From NCBI RefSeq assembly GCF_900109175.1, contig NZ_FNZE01000026.1:1-42249 (forward strand): a DNA stretch of 42,249 nucleotides, written 5' to 3'. The stretch comes from Pseudomonas linyingensis. GTDB lineage: Bacteria > Pseudomonadota > Gammaproteobacteria > Pseudomonadales > Pseudomonadaceae. The notes under the pieces are model-generated. The model had not been told where the DNA came from. It saw nothing but the letters and a program-made list of their open reading frames with translations, and did not search any database. Below, in pieces: positions 9,625 to 17,694 of this stretch. Positions within the stretch are counted from its first letter, which is position 1; each line of letters opens with the position of its first letter. A program made the position numbers and the translations under genes.

Positions 9625-9843
9625 TCAGTCAGCGAGGAAGTCCAGAACCTCGGACACAAAGTCCTGGTGGTGCTGGAAAACGCCGCCGTGCCCGGAGTCC
9701 GGGTAGATCGTCAGCTGGGCATGACGAGCCTGGAGCGAGATGGCCTCGTCGCAGTCCTTGGTGCGTTCCTTCAACCCGGCGAAGTAGTCTTTCGCAACGC
9801 GCTTGCCTTGCGGCGTGCGGGTGGATTGCCTGTTGTCGAGGTG
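9625..9843 (-). pseudogene. Alpha/beta-hydrolase remnant (C-terminal end with an internal deletion)
   Basis: Reading the minus strand from 9843 to the TGA at 9625-9627 gives a 72-residue piece starting HLDNRQSTRTPQGKR and ending VFQHHQDFVSEVLDFLAD. The tail, including TIYPDSGHGG with the catalytic-type His, is characteristic of alpha/beta-hydrolases; the front matches a region that normally lies 40-60 residues earlier. The join falls at ARHAQL/TIYPD, where full-length relatives carry an AQL-like sequence at both places, so a deletion between short repeats is likely (from memory of the family). A stop codon (TAA, 9844-9846) closes the frame directly upstream, and the N-terminal half with the nucleophile is absent. 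It cannot encode a working hydrolase. Confidence 0.75.
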
Positions 9844-9845
9844 TT

Positions 9846-9902
9846 ACTATCAAATTGAAACTAACGGTACTATCGATTTGAGAGTGAGTCACTATCAAAA
9901 AC
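9846..9902 (+). promoter_or_regulatory. Three phased ACTATC repeats before the HxlR gene (probable operator)
   Basis: ACTATC occurs at 9846-9851, 9869-9874 and 9891-9896, spaced 23 and 22 bp, about two helical turns, so all three face the same side of the DNA. The first two continue similarly (AAATTG and GATTTG). They lie between the hydrolase remnant and the HxlR gene, where an autoregulatory operator is expected. Binding by the adjacent HxlR protein is inferred. Confidence 0.55.
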
Positions 9903-9904
9903 GT

Positions 9905-10348
9905 ATGAACGGCGAAAATAATTGCAATGAGCCCTGCCCGATCGCGCGCAGCCTGGCTTTCGCTGGTGACGCGTGGAGCCTGCTGATCCTGCGGGACGCC
10001 CATGCCGGCCTCACGCGCTTCGACCAATTCCGGAAAAGCCTGGGCATCGCACCGACGATGCTGACCCGGCGGCTGGCGACGTTGACTGAGGAGGGATTGC
10101 TGGAGAAAAGGCGCTACTCGGAGCATCCGCCGCGAGAGGAGTATCTTCTGACCGCTGCCGGTCGCGATTTTCTGCCGGTGCTCTTCATGATTGGCGAGTG
10201 GGGACGCCAATACCGGGGGGGCGGCAAGCTGGTTCGTTTCTTCGACGCTGAAACAGGAACAGAAATCAAGGCGGTGGCAGTGGATGAAGTGACCGGGGCA
10301 AGGATCGGGACTCGTCCGATACGTATAGTCACGCCAGAGGAAAGCTGA
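9905..10348 (+). CDS. HxlR-family winged-helix transcriptional regulator
   Basis: A 147-residue DNA-binding protein with the HxlR (DUF24) domain at about residues 10-105. It has CPIARSLAFAGDAWSLLILRD, then FDQFRKSLGIAPTMLTRRL as the recognition helix region, then EGLLEKRRYSEHPPREEYLLTAAG as the wing. ATG 9905 is chosen because the domain starts shortly after; the frame is open to 9803, but that would run through the ACTATC repeats. Cys7 and Cys11 lie in front of the helix-turn-helix; in some HxlR relatives such as YodB and QorR an N-terminal Cys senses quinones or electrophiles. Divergence from quinone-reductase-like genes fits that role, but it is not proven here. Confidence 0.9.
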   Translation: MNGENNCNEPCPIARSLAFAGDAWSLLILRDAHAGLTRFDQFRKSLGIAPTMLTRRLATLTEEGLLEKRRYSEHPPREEYLLTAAGRDFLPVLFMIGEWGRQYRGGGKLVRFFDAETGTEIKAVAVDEVTGARIGTRPIRIVTPEES

Positions 10349-10430
10349 CAGGAGACTTGATCGACCGGATGGCTGCCCTACGTATCAGACGGTGGTGGAC
10401 GCAGCCCTTTGAGCACCAAACTTCACCACA

Positions 10431-10564
10431 GTCAGCCTTTGTCGGCCACGATCACCTCAGTTGCGGGGAGCTGCTCGATCAGCTCAGGTGCCGCGGCTCA
10501 GATCATTGATCTGCCCACCAGCGATTTCGAACCCCACCGACAAATCATGCGCATCCATCGACAG
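10431..10564 (-). mobile_element. IS5-type transposase fragment, frameshifted
   Basis: The minus strand reads DAHDLSVGFEIAGGQINDLS and then, after a one-base insertion in the run AGCCGCGG, continues in another frame as APELIEQLPATEVIVADKG, where a stop follows. This is the conserved middle of an IS5-family DDE transposase (DAHG..V.FE...GQ.ND....PELIE..P....VIADKGYD). Only about 45 residues survive, with no start, no terminal repeats and no target duplication found. The rest of the 10349-10586 gap holds nothing else I recognise. The scrap sits at the border between the HxlR patch and the mhp cluster and records past transposition here. Confidence 0.75.
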
Positions 10565-10586
10565 ACCCTAGGCTTTGCGCGGGGGG

Positions 10587-11402
10587 TCACGACAGCACCG
10601 GCCCGGCCTGCTCGCGCTCGCGGATGCCCTGCTCGATGGTGGCGGCGAAGCGCTGCAGCGCCGGCAGGTAGCGCTGGGCGGCCTGCTCGATGGTCATCGC
10701 CTTGAGCACGTAGACCAGGTTGACGCAGCCGTACACGCGCTGTTCGCCGCGGATCGGCACGGCGATGGAGGCGATGCGTTCCTCGGTGTTCCAGCTGCCG
10801 TAGTTCTCGCCGTAGCCGCGGTGGCGGGTGCGGCGCAGCAGGTTGTCCAGCGCCACCGGGTTGCGCGCCAGGCGACTCTCCTCGTCGTCGCGCTTGGCCA
10901 GCAGCTCGACGATCCGTTCGCGCTCGGCGTCCGGGCAGAACGCCAGGTAGGCCAGGCCGGTGGCGGTGATCAGCATTGGCAGGCGGCGGCCGACCATCGA
11001 GCGGTGGAACGACAGGCGGCTAAAGCGGTGGGTGGTCTCGCGCACCACCATGGCGTCCACGTCCAGGGTGCACAGGTCGGTCGGCCAGTGCACCTCCTGC
11101 AGCAGCTCGGCCAGCAGCGGTGCGCCGAGTTCGGAAATCCACTGCTCGTCGCGGAAGCCCTCGCTCAGTTCGCGCACCTTGAGGTTGAGGCGAAAGCTGT
11201 CGTCCGACTCGCTGCGCCGCACGTAGCCCTCGTCCTGCAGGGTTTCCAGCAGGCGGCGCACCGTGGTGCGGTGCAGCCCGGTCAGCTCGGCCAGCTGCGC
11301 CGGACTGGCGCCGCCGTCCACGCGGTTGAGGGCGTTGAGGATCTGCAGGCCACGGGTCAGGCCGCGCACGGTCTTGTATTCGGTCTCGCGCGTGCTGCTC
11401 AT
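10587..11402 (-). CDS. mhpR: IclR-family activator MhpR
   Basis: A 271-residue IclR-family regulator. The N-terminal winged helix-turn-helix (about residues 10-75) contains TEYKTVRGLTRGLQILN-like sequence and LTGLHRTTVRRLLETLQDEG; the C-terminal effector domain contains RETTHRFSRLSFHRSMVGRR and AMTIEQAAQRYLPALQR. From memory these stretches match E. coli MhpR almost word for word; that protein activates the mhp catabolic genes with 3-hydroxyphenylpropionate-type inducers. ATG 11402 (MSSTRETEYK) is chosen because the family starts there; the longer frame to 11615 would run over the operator. It is transcribed away from mhpB. The palindromes at 11600 and 15703 are its probable targets. Confidence 0.93.
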   Translation of the reverse strand: MSSTRETEYKTVRGLTRGLQILNALNRVDGGASPAQLAELTGLHRTTVRRLLETLQDEGYVRRSESDDSFRLNLKVRELSEGFRDEQWISELGAPLLAELLQEVHWPTDLCTLDVDAMVVRETTHRFSRLSFHRSMVGRRLPMLITATGLAYLAFCPDAERERIVELLAKRDDEESRLARNPVALDNLLRRTRHRGYGENYGSWNTEERIASIAVPIRGEQRVYGCVNLVYVLKAMTIEQAAQRYLPALQRFAATIEQGIREREQAGPVLS

Positions 11403-11599
11403 CTTGCGGTTACCAAGGGAAGGTCCGGTTTCCCAATATTCAAACACGCCGGCCGCTTGCCGGCCCAGAGCCGAGGCGCGTCGCGCGGCCGGTTTTCCAC
11501 AGGCAAAAAAGGGTCTTTGCGCCGGCGGCAGACGCCGCGCTGGGGCTGCACACCTCCAAAACGCCCCGCGCTTCATGAAAAATCTTTTTAAAACAATGG

Positions 11600-11661
11600 C
11601 GTGCACATAGTGCACGGAAGGGCAGATAGTTTTTTTCCTTCCCGAGTCACGCCCCTAGAAT
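11600..11661 (+). promoter_or_regulatory. MhpR operator and activator-dependent promoter of mhpB
   Basis: CGTGCAC-ATA-GTGCACG at 11600-11616 is a perfect 17-bp palindrome. A -10-like TAGAAT lies at 11656-11661 with no convincing -35, as in activator-dependent promoters; the palindrome centre falls near -60. The AT-rich sequence to its left (about 11578-11599) is nearly identical to that before the second copy at 15703. As I recall, the E. coli MhpR operator has the same GTGCAC-N3-GTGCAC half-sites near -58. The leader to mhpB is then about 160 nt. Confidence 0.8.
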
Positions 11662-11828
11662 GGCCAGCGTACGTTCTGAACAAAAAACAACCAGGGAATA
11701 GACCGGCCTGAGGACGAATGGATGGCGGGCTCGCATGCGCGGTGCTACCGGTAGTCCACGGCAAATTTCCTGACACGTTGCGCTTTGGTCGGCGGAGGCG
11801 GGTGGTCTCCAACGATCACGGAGGTTTC

Positions 11829-12767
11829 ATGACTGTAAAACTCAAATGCCTGTCGCATACCCCCTTGCGTGGCTTGAATGACCCGGGCGCCGCTGTCGTC
11901 GCCGAAGTCGATGCGGCGCTGGCCAAGGCCCGTGCCGAGGTCGAGGCCTTCGATCCCGAGCTGATCGTGATCTTCGCGCCGGACCATTACAACGGCCTGT
12001 TCTACGACCTGATGCCTCCGTTCGTGATCGCCACCGCCGCCGACTCGGTGGGCGACTACCTGACCCAGCCCGGCCCGCTGTCGGTGGACCGGAGTCTGGC
12101 CCTGGAGCTGACTCGCCACGTGCTCGACAGCGACGTCGATATCGCCCTGTCGCACCGCCTGCAGGTTGACCACGGCTGCACCCAGACCCTGGAAGAGCTG
12201 ACCGGCAGCATCGACCGCTACCCGGTGATCCCGATCATCATCAACTCGGTGGCCCCGCCGTTCGCCCCCTATCGCCGGGTGCGCAAGCTGGGCGAGGCGG
12301 TCGGTCGCTTCATCGCCAAGCTCGACAAGCGCGTGCTGATCCTCGGTACCGGCGGTCTGTCCCACGAGCCGCCCGTGCCGCTGCTGGCCGATGCTCCCGA
12401 GGCCATCGCCGAGTTCCTGATCGCCGGACGCAACCCGACTCCGGAAGCCCGTGCCGCCCGCCAGGCGCGCACCATCGCCGCCGGCAAGATCTACGGCACC
12501 TCGGAGTCGCTGCAGACCCCGCTCAACGCCGACTGGGACCTGGCCTTCATCGACCTGCTGGTGCAGGGCCGCCTCGACGAGATCGACGAGTTCAAGATCG
12601 ACGAGATCTCCAAGGCCGCCGGCCGCTCGGCCCATGAAGTGCGCACCTGGGTCGCCGCCTTCGCGGCGCTGGCTGCCACCGGCGCCTACACCGCCCGCCA
12701 GGACTACTACCGGGCGATCAACGAATGGATTGCCGGCTATGGCGTGGTAAGCGCCGAGCAGAACTGA
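11829..12767 (+). CDS. mhpB: 2,3-dihydroxyphenylpropionate 1,2-dioxygenase (extradiol, LigB class) MhpB
   Basis: A 312-residue Fe(II) extradiol dioxygenase that opens the catechol ring of 2,3-dihydroxyphenylpropionate (and the cinnamate analogue) by meta cleavage. It opens MTVKLKCLSHTPL like E. coli MhpB and has FAPDHYNGLFYDLMPPF (49-65), His115 in QVDHG and His179 in GGLSHEPPVP, the two catalytic histidines known from MhpB, and ends with EWIAGYG. ATG 11829 follows the strong ribosome-binding site ACGGAGG (11818-11824). It is the first gene of the hydroxylation/cleavage unit, downstream of the MhpR operator. The replaced hydroxylase downstream leaves open that the natural catechol carries a different side chain. 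Confidence 0.92.
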   Translation: MTVKLKCLSHTPLRGLNDPGAAVVAEVDAALAKARAEVEAFDPELIVIFAPDHYNGLFYDLMPPFVIATAADSVGDYLTQPGPLSVDRSLALELTRHVLDSDVDIALSHRLQVDHGCTQTLEELTGSIDRYPVIPIIINSVAPPFAPYRRVRKLGEAVGRFIAKLDKRVLILGTGGLSHEPPVPLLADAPEAIAEFLIAGRNPTPEARAARQARTIAAGKIYGTSESLQTPLNADWDLAFIDLLVQGRLDEIDEFKIDEISKAAGRSAHEVRTWVAAFAALAATGAYTARQDYYRAINEWIAGYGVVSAEQN

Positions 12768-12846
12768 GCCCCTGCGCGGGTTGCAGCCGTCCACCACAAG
12801 AATGCGTCACCCGCCGCGTGTGCAGCGGAGAGAGAGGACTAGAAAC

Positions 12847-14043
12847 ATGAGCAACATCGACACCCAGATCCCCAGCGAAGCCGAAATCGTCGCCCGTGCC
12901 GAGGCGATGATCCCCTGGCTGCGCGAGAAGGCCGAGTCCTGCGAGAAGGCGCGCATGGTTTCCCGCGAGACCATCCAGGCCTTCCAGGAAGCCGGCTTCT
13001 TCAAAATCCTGCAGCCCAAGCGCTGGGGCGGCTACGAGATGCACCCCAACGTGCTCAACAAGGTGCTGATGGAACTGGCCCGCGGCTGCCCGTCCAGCGC
13101 CTGGAACGTGATGGTGCTCGGTGTGCATCCCTTCGAGATCGGCCTGCTCGACCCGCGCTGCGGCGACGAGCTGTGGGGCGAGGACAACACCCGTCTGGTG
13201 TCCTCTTCCTACGCGCCCTTCGGCACCGTCACCCGCGTTGACGGCGGCTACCAGCTCAACGGCGAGTGGCTGACCTCCAGCGGTTGCGACCACGCCGCCG
13301 GCGGCGCCTTCCTCGGCGGCCGCGTGGTCAACGATGCCGGTCAGATGGAGTTCCGCTCGTTCTGGGTGCAGGCCAGCGACTTCGAGATCGTTGACGACTG
13401 GCATGTGGTCGGCCTGGCCGGCACCGGCAGCAAGAAGCTGATCATCAAGGAAGTGTTCGTACCGACCTATCGCAGCCACGTGATCGGCGACTACGACGAG
13501 CACTCTCACGGCCACGTCAACAACCTGTTCAAGATGCCGTTCTTCTACGTGTTCTACGCCGCGGTGTCCTCGGTGATCATCGGCATGGCGCGTGGCATGG
13601 TCGACCTCTATGTTGACCACATGAAGCCGCGTCAGAACCTCAACCAGGCCGTCGGTGCCGCGGTCAACGACCCGTTCATCAAGAGCCGCCTGGGCGAGGC
13701 CTACGCCAAGATCCTCGGCGCCACCACCCGCGTGCTGCACAACACCGAGGAAGCCTGGAGCTATGCTTCCCAGGGCCAGCTGGTGCCGCTGGAGGTGCGC
13801 GTGCGCCACTTCGCCACCAACCAGTTCACCGGCGGCGAGTGCTTCGATGCGGCGCACATGATCTTCAAGAAGACCGCCACCCGTGGCGTGTGGCTGAGCA
13901 GCCCGATGCAGCGCCAGATGCGCGACATCCTGGTCGGTGCCAACCACATCACCCAGAACCAGGACAACATCGGCGACCTGCTCGGCGGCCAGCTGCTTGG
14001 CAACCCGATGCCGGCGGCTAACCCGTTCGGCGTCAAGGCCTGA
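12847..14043 (+). CDS. Flavin-dependent aromatic monooxygenase, HsaA/acyl-CoA dehydrogenase-like
   Basis: A 398-residue protein with the acyl-CoA dehydrogenase fold used by group D two-component monooxygenases (HsaA, HpaH-type C2, and others). Landmarks: FQEAGFFKILQPKRWGG (about 40-57), WGEDNTRLVSSSYAPFG, NGEWLTSSGCDHA (about 140-152), VVGLAGTGSKKL, and NQDNIGDLLGG near the C-terminus. Such enzymes take FMNH2/FADH2 from a partner reductase, encoded next, and ortho-hydroxylate phenols to catechols. It lies between mhpB and mhpC and probably does the work of MhpA, making the MhpB substrate. ATG 12847 has a GGAGAGAGAGG site upstream. HsaA itself acts on a secosteroid phenol, so a substrate other than hydroxyphenylpropionate remains possible. 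Confidence 0.85.
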   Translation: MSNIDTQIPSEAEIVARAEAMIPWLREKAESCEKARMVSRETIQAFQEAGFFKILQPKRWGGYEMHPNVLNKVLMELARGCPSSAWNVMVLGVHPFEIGLLDPRCGDELWGEDNTRLVSSSYAPFGTVTRVDGGYQLNGEWLTSSGCDHAAGGAFLGGRVVNDAGQMEFRSFWVQASDFEIVDDWHVVGLAGTGSKKLIIKEVFVPTYRSHVIGDYDEHSHGHVNNLFKMPFFYVFYAAVSSVIIGMARGMVDLYVDHMKPRQNLNQAVGAAVNDPFIKSRLGEAYAKILGATTRVLHNTEEAWSYASQGQLVPLEVRVRHFATNQFTGGECFDAAHMIFKKTATRGVWLSSPMQRQMRDILVGANHITQNQDNIGDLLGGQLLGNPMPAANPFGVKA

Positions 14044-14055
14044 GTCGCCATCGAT

Positions 14056-14077
14056 GGGCGGACCATGTAGTCCGCCC
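14056..14077 (+). other. Intra-operon hairpin between monooxygenase and reductase genes
   Basis: GGGCGGAC (14056-14063) and GTCCGCCC (14070-14077) form a perfect 8-bp stem with a CATGTA loop. No U-tract follows and the operon continues, so a 3' mRNA stabiliser that raises oxygenase over reductase is plausible (inference). Confidence 0.5.
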
Positions 14078-14107
14078 GCACCTGCCTGCTGCGTGAGAGA
14101 TAAAGCC

Positions 14108-14665
14108 GTGAGCAAAGAGATCAACCAGCTGCTGGACTGGATTCCCAACGCCGACCTGGCCGCCCTGCCGGTGGTGAGCGCCGACGACCACCGCGTCGGC
14201 ATGCGCAACCTGGCCGCCGCCGTCACCATCATCACTGCGCGCGACGGCGATACCCATCTCGGCCTGACCGCCACCGCGGTGTGCTCGGTGACCGCCGAGC
14301 CGCCGCGCCTGGTGGTGTTCGTCAACAAGAAGGTCGCCGCCAGCGAGGCCATCCTCAAGAGCGGCGCCCTGTGCGTCAACGTGCTGTCCGGCGACCAGGA
14401 GCATGAAGCCAAGGTGTTCGCCGGCATGGTCGAGGGCGTGCATGGCGAGGCGCGCTTCCAGCATGGCCAGTGGCATGACCTGGCCAGCGGTGTGCCGGTG
14501 CTCGACGGCGCCGTGGCCAATTTCGATTGCCGCGTGGTCAAGGTCTTCGATGAAAGCACCCACCACGCCTTCCTCTGCGAGGTCCTGGCCACCCGTGGCC
14601 AGCCGGGCGGCGAGCCGCTCCTGTACCTGAACGGCGCCTTCCGCCGCCTCGCCCCCCAAGCCTGA
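14108..14665 (+). CDS. Flavin reductase partner of the monooxygenase (HsaB/HpaC-like)
   Basis: A 185-residue NAD(P)H:flavin oxidoreductase of the FMN-binding split-barrel family. Motifs: [17 protein letters not shown] near residue 36, [21 protein letters not shown] (about 58-78), [17 protein letters not shown], and [15 protein letters not shown]. It supplies reduced flavin to the monooxygenase encoded 65 bp upstream. The start is taken as GTG 14108, 7 nt after GAGAGA at 14095-14100; the frame is open further upstream but overlaps the previous gene. There is an N-terminal stretch of about 35 residues before the conserved domain. The pairing with an HsaA-like enzyme supports a two-component hydroxylase in place of MhpA. 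Confidence 0.87.
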   Translation: MSKEINQLLDWIPNADLAALPVVSADDHRVGMRNLAAAVTIITARDGDTHLGLTATAVCSVTAEPPRLVVFVNKKVAASEAILKSGALCVNVLSGDQEHEAKVFAGMVEGVHGEARFQHGQWHDLASGVPVLDGAVANFDCRVVKVFDESTHHAFLCEVLATRGQPGGEPLLYLNGAFRRLAPQA

Positions 14666-14682
14666 TTTCGAGGAACACGTTG

Positions 14683-15546
14683 ATGACCAGTATCACCCTG
14701 AGCGAAGCCTCCACCAGCAAGTTCGTCCGCATCCAGGACGGCGAGCTCGACCTCAACATCCACTACAACGACTGCGGGGAAGGTGCGGAAACCGTGGTCA
14801 TGCTGCACGGCTCCGGTCCCGGCGCCAGCGGCTGGGCCAACTTCAACCGCAACATCGAGCCGCTGGTAGCCGCCGGCTTCCGGGTGATCCTCATGGACTG
14901 CCCGGGCTGGAGCAAGAGCGACAGCATCGTCTGCACCGGCTCGCGTTCCGACCTCAACGCCCGCGTGCTCAAGGGCCTGGTCGACGCGCTGGAGCTGGAT
15001 CGCGTGCACATCCTCGGCAACTCCATGGGTGGCCACAGCGCCGTCGCCTTCGCCCTGGCCAACCCCGAGCGCGTCGGCAAGCTGGTGCTGATGGGCGGTG
15101 GCACCGGCGGCATGAGCCCCTTCGTGCCGATGCCGAGCGAAGGCATCAAGCTGCTGCAGGGCCTGTACCGCGAGCCGACCATCGAAAACTTGAAGAAGAT
15201 GATGAACATCTTCGTCTACGACACCAGCGACCTCACCGAGGAGCTGTTCCAGGCTCGTCTCGATAACATGCTCAACCGTCGCGATCACCTGGAGAACTTC
15301 GTCAAGAGCCTGGCGGCCAACCCCAAGCAGTTCCCCGACTTCAGCCCGCGTCTCGCCGAGATCAAGGCGCAGACCCTGGTCATCTGGGGCAGCAACGACC
15401 GCTTCGTGCCGATGGACACCGGCCTGCGCCTGCTCGCCGGCCTGCCCAACGCCGAGCTGCACGTATTCAACCGTTGCGGCCACTGGGCGCAGTGGGAGCA
15501 CGCCGACAAGTTCAACCGCATGGTGCTGGACTTCCTGAGCCACTGA
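14683..15546 (+). CDS. mhpC: 2-hydroxy-6-oxonona-2,4-diene-1,9-dioate hydrolase MhpC
   Basis: A 287-residue alpha/beta-hydrolase that splits the carbon-carbon bond of the meta-cleavage product, giving 2-hydroxypenta-2,4-dienoate and succinate (for phenylpropionate substrates). The catalytic triad is visible: Ser114 in GNSMGG, Asp239 in GSNDRF, His267 in CGHWAQWEH; the oxyanion region is [10 protein letters not shown] (42-51). Length and sequence are very close to E. coli MhpC (288 aa). ATG 14683 follows GAGGAAC at 14670-14676. It is the last gene of the first mhp transcription unit; a terminator follows at 15622-15677. The close match to MhpC, not to steroid-pathway HsaD, argues for a phenylpropionate-like substrate. 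Confidence 0.93.
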   Translation: MTSITLSEASTSKFVRIQDGELDLNIHYNDCGEGAETVVMLHGSGPGASGWANFNRNIEPLVAAGFRVILMDCPGWSKSDSIVCTGSRSDLNARVLKGLVDALELDRVHILGNSMGGHSAVAFALANPERVGKLVLMGGGTGGMSPFVPMPSEGIKLLQGLYREPTIENLKKMMNIFVYDTSDLTEELFQARLDNMLNRRDHLENFVKSLAANPKQFPDFSPRLAEIKAQTLVIWGSNDRFVPMDTGLRLLAGLPNAELHVFNRCGHWAQWEHADKFNRMVLDFLSH

Positions 15547-15621
15547 TCCGCTTGCGGCCGGCGCCTCGCTGCCGGCTCCGTTTATCGGTCTACCCGGCCT
15601 CTGGCCGAAGCCGGGTCTCCT

Positions 15622-15677
15622 GCCTGTACCACCCGTCCGCCGGCACACCGGAGCGCGGGCCAGTACAGGCTTTTTAT
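15622..15677 (+). terminator. Intrinsic terminator between mhpC and mhpD
   Basis: GCCTGTAC (15622-15629) pairs with GTACAGGC (15663-15670) around a GC-rich inner region, followed directly by TTTTTATTG. A second stem, ACCCGGC/GCCGGGT (15592-15616), lies just before it. Together they should end most transcripts from the first mhp unit ahead of the second promoter. Confidence 0.65.
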
Positions 15678-15702
15678 TGTTAAAAATCCTTTAAAAACAA
15701 TA

Positions 15703-15766
15703 GCGTGCACTAAGTGCACGCTTGGCTTGTTTTTCATTGTCGGGGTTTTCCGGCCGTTCCTATACT
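15703..15766 (+). promoter_or_regulatory. Second MhpR operator and promoter, upstream of mhpD
   Basis: GCGTGCAC-TAA-GTGCACGC at 15703-15721 is a perfect 19-bp palindrome with the same core as the copy at 11600. The 21 bases before it match the first copy at all but three positions. A -10 TATACT lies at 15761-15766, 49 bp from the palindrome centre (48 bp in the first copy), with a weak TTGTCG 18 bp upstream of the -10. It should give the mhpD-F-E-T unit its own inducible start, with a leader of about 140 nt. The rest of the 15547-15914 gap holds only this and the terminator. Confidence 0.8.
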
Positions 15767-15914
15767 CGCGGCGACAACAAAGGCCCCACGGCAGGTGCGG
15801 CCAAGCCTGCGGGCTTCGCCCCGTCGCTCCCTGCCCGGCCACCGACAGCCACCGGTCCACGATCCGCTCACGGTTCGACGGCGGCACCCGAATTGCGCGC
15901 ACCCGAGGTAAGCC

Positions 15915-16709
15915 ATGAGCGTGACCCAACAGACCCTGGAACAACTGGCCGCCGCCCTGCGCGGCGCCGAGGCGAGCGGGGTGGCCGTCGAGCCGCTGCG
16001 CGAGCTGATCGGCGTGGATAACGGCGCGGCGGCCTACGCCATCCAGCGCCTCAACATCGCCCACGGCGTCGCCAACGGCCGCCGCGTGGTCGGCCGCAAG
16101 ATCGGCCTGACCAACCCCAAGGTGCAGGCCCAGCTCGGCGTCGACCAGCCGGACTTCGGCACCCTGTTCGCCGACATGGGCTACGGCGACAACGAGGTGG
16201 TGCCGTTCAACCGCGTGCTGCAGCCGAAGATCGAGGCCGAGATCGCCCTGATCCTCGAGCGCGACCTGCCGCGCGCCGACACCACCTTCGCCGAACTGGT
16301 AGCGGCCACCGGCTGGGTGCTGCCGGCGCTGGAAATCGTCGGTTCGCGCGTGCAGGCCTGGAACATCCGCTTCGTCGACACCGTGGCCGACAACGCCTCC
16401 AGCGGCTGCTACGTGCTCGGCGGTCCGGCGCGGCGCATCGCCGATGTCGACCTGCGTCTGGCCGCCATGCGCATGACCCGCAATGGCGAGGAGGTCTCCA
16501 GCGGCAGCGGCGCCGAGTGCCTCGGCCATCCGCTGAATGCCGCCGTGTGGCTGGCGCGCACCATGGCCAGTCTGGGCGAGCCGCTCAAGGCCGGCGACGT
16601 CATCCTCACCGGCGCCCTCGGGCCGATGGTGGGCGTGGCCGCGGGCGACCGCTTCGAGGCCGAAATCGAAGGCATCGGCCAGGTCGGCGTCAGTTTCAGC
16701 GCCGAGTGA
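15915..16709 (+). CDS. mhpD: 2-keto-4-pentenoate hydratase MhpD
   Basis: A 264-residue hydratase of the fumarylacetoacetate-hydrolase superfamily that adds water to 2-hydroxypenta-2,4-dienoate to give 4-hydroxy-2-oxovalerate. Landmarks: [21 protein letters not shown] (about 55-75), the metal-binding [14 protein letters not shown] (about 100-113), [10 protein letters not shown], and [15 protein letters not shown] near the C-terminus. ATG 15915 follows GAGGTAA. It opens the second mhp unit behind its own MhpR operator and is followed by the dehydrogenase (38 bp) and aldolase, the standard downstream trio. Length is normal for the family (about 260-270). Confidence 0.93.
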   Translation: MSVTQQTLEQLAAALRGAEASGVAVEPLRELIGVDNGAAAYAIQRLNIAHGVANGRRVVGRKIGLTNPKVQAQLGVDQPDFGTLFADMGYGDNEVVPFNRVLQPKIEAEIALILERDLPRADTTFAELVAATGWVLPALEIVGSRVQAWNIRFVDTVADNASSGCYVLGGPARRIADVDLRLAAMRMTRNGEEVSSGSGAECLGHPLNAAVWLARTMASLGEPLKAGDVILTGALGPMVGVAAGDRFEAEIEGIGQVGVSFSAE

Positions 16710-16747
16710 TTTCCTCGCCCCACCTGGGTGCAGTAGAGAGAACCAGA

Positions 16748-17683
16748 ATGAAAAAACTCAAAGTCGCCATCGTCGGCTCCGGCAACATCGGCACCGACCT
16801 GATGATCAAGATCCTGCGTAACGGCAAGAACCTGGAAATGGGCGCCATGGTCGGCATCGACCCGGCCTCCGACGGTCTGGCCCGCGCCGCGCGCATGGGC
16901 GTGGCCACCACCCACGAGGGCGTCGAAGGCCTGACCCGCATGGACGTGTTCAAGGACATCGACTTCGTCTTCGACGCCACCAGCGCCGGCGCGCACGTCA
17001 AGAACGACGCCTTCCTGCGCTCGCTCAAGCCAAACATCCGCCTGATCGACCTGACCCCGGCGGCCATCGGCCCGTACTGCGTACCGGTGGTCAACCTGGA
17101 AGAGCACCTGGATGCGCTGAACGTCAACATGGTCACCTGCGGCGGCCAGGCCACCATCCCGATGGTCGCCGCGGTATCGCGCGTGGCCAAGGTGCACTAC
17201 GCCGAGATTGTCGCCTCGATCGCTTCCAAGTCGGCAGGACCGGGCACCCGTGCCAACATCGACGAGTTCACCGAAACCACCACCCAAGCCATCGAAGTGA
17301 TCGGTGGCGCCGCCAAGGGCAAGGCGATCATCGTCATGAACCCGGCCGAGCCGCCGCTGATCATGCGCGACACCGTGTTCGTGCTGTCCGAGCTGGTCGA
17401 CCAGGCCAAGGTCGAAGCCTCGGTCGAGGAAATGGCTGCCGCCGTGCAGGCCTACGTGCCGGGCTACCGCCTCAAGCAGAAGGTGCAGTTCGACGTGATC
17501 CCGGAGGACGCGCCGCTGACCATCCCCGGCCACGGCCAGTTCTCCGGCCTCAAGACTTCCGTGTTCCTCGAAGTCGAAGGCGCCGCCCACTACCTGCCGG
17601 CCTACGCCGGCAACCTCGACATCATGACCTCCGCCGCGCTGGCTACCGCCGAGCGCATGGCGCTGTCCATCATCAACGCCTGA
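16748..17683 (+). CDS. mhpF: Acetaldehyde dehydrogenase (acylating) MhpF
   Basis: A 311-residue CoA-dependent dehydrogenase that turns acetaldehyde, channelled from the aldolase, into acetyl-CoA with NAD+. The N-terminal Rossmann motif is [10 protein letters not shown] (9-18); the catalytic thiol is Cys131 in [26 protein letters not shown] and [19 protein letters not shown] follow in the dimerisation/aldolase-contact part. ATG 16748 follows AGAGAGAA. It forms a tight heterotetramer with the aldolase encoded 11 bp downstream in all known cases. Closely related enzymes occur in several meta-cleavage pathways (DmpF, BphJ, HsaG); the symbol rests on the operon context. Confidence 0.93.
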   Translation: MKKLKVAIVGSGNIGTDLMIKILRNGKNLEMGAMVGIDPASDGLARAARMGVATTHEGVEGLTRMDVFKDIDFVFDATSAGAHVKNDAFLRSLKPNIRLIDLTPAAIGPYCVPVVNLEEHLDALNVNMVTCGGQATIPMVAAVSRVAKVHYAEIVASIASKSAGPGTRANIDEFTETTTQAIEVIGGAAKGKAIIVMNPAEPPLIMRDTVFVLSELVDQAKVEASVEEMAAAVQAYVPGYRLKQKVQFDVIPEDAPLTIPGHGQFSGLKTSVFLEVEGAAHYLPAYAGNLDIMTSAALATAERMALSIINA

Positions 17684-17694
17684 GGAGACCCGCC

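Noticed and set aside
11403-11615. N-terminal extension of MhpR to the start at 11615
   Set aside because: Translation is Arg/Ala-rich without homology and would run over the operator; the conserved N-terminus begins at 11402.
12718-15648. A 976-residue open frame on the minus strand across the mhp genes
   Set aside because: It lies antisense to four genes with clear homology, has low-complexity His/Ala/Gly-rich translation, and is an effect of high GC at third codon positions.
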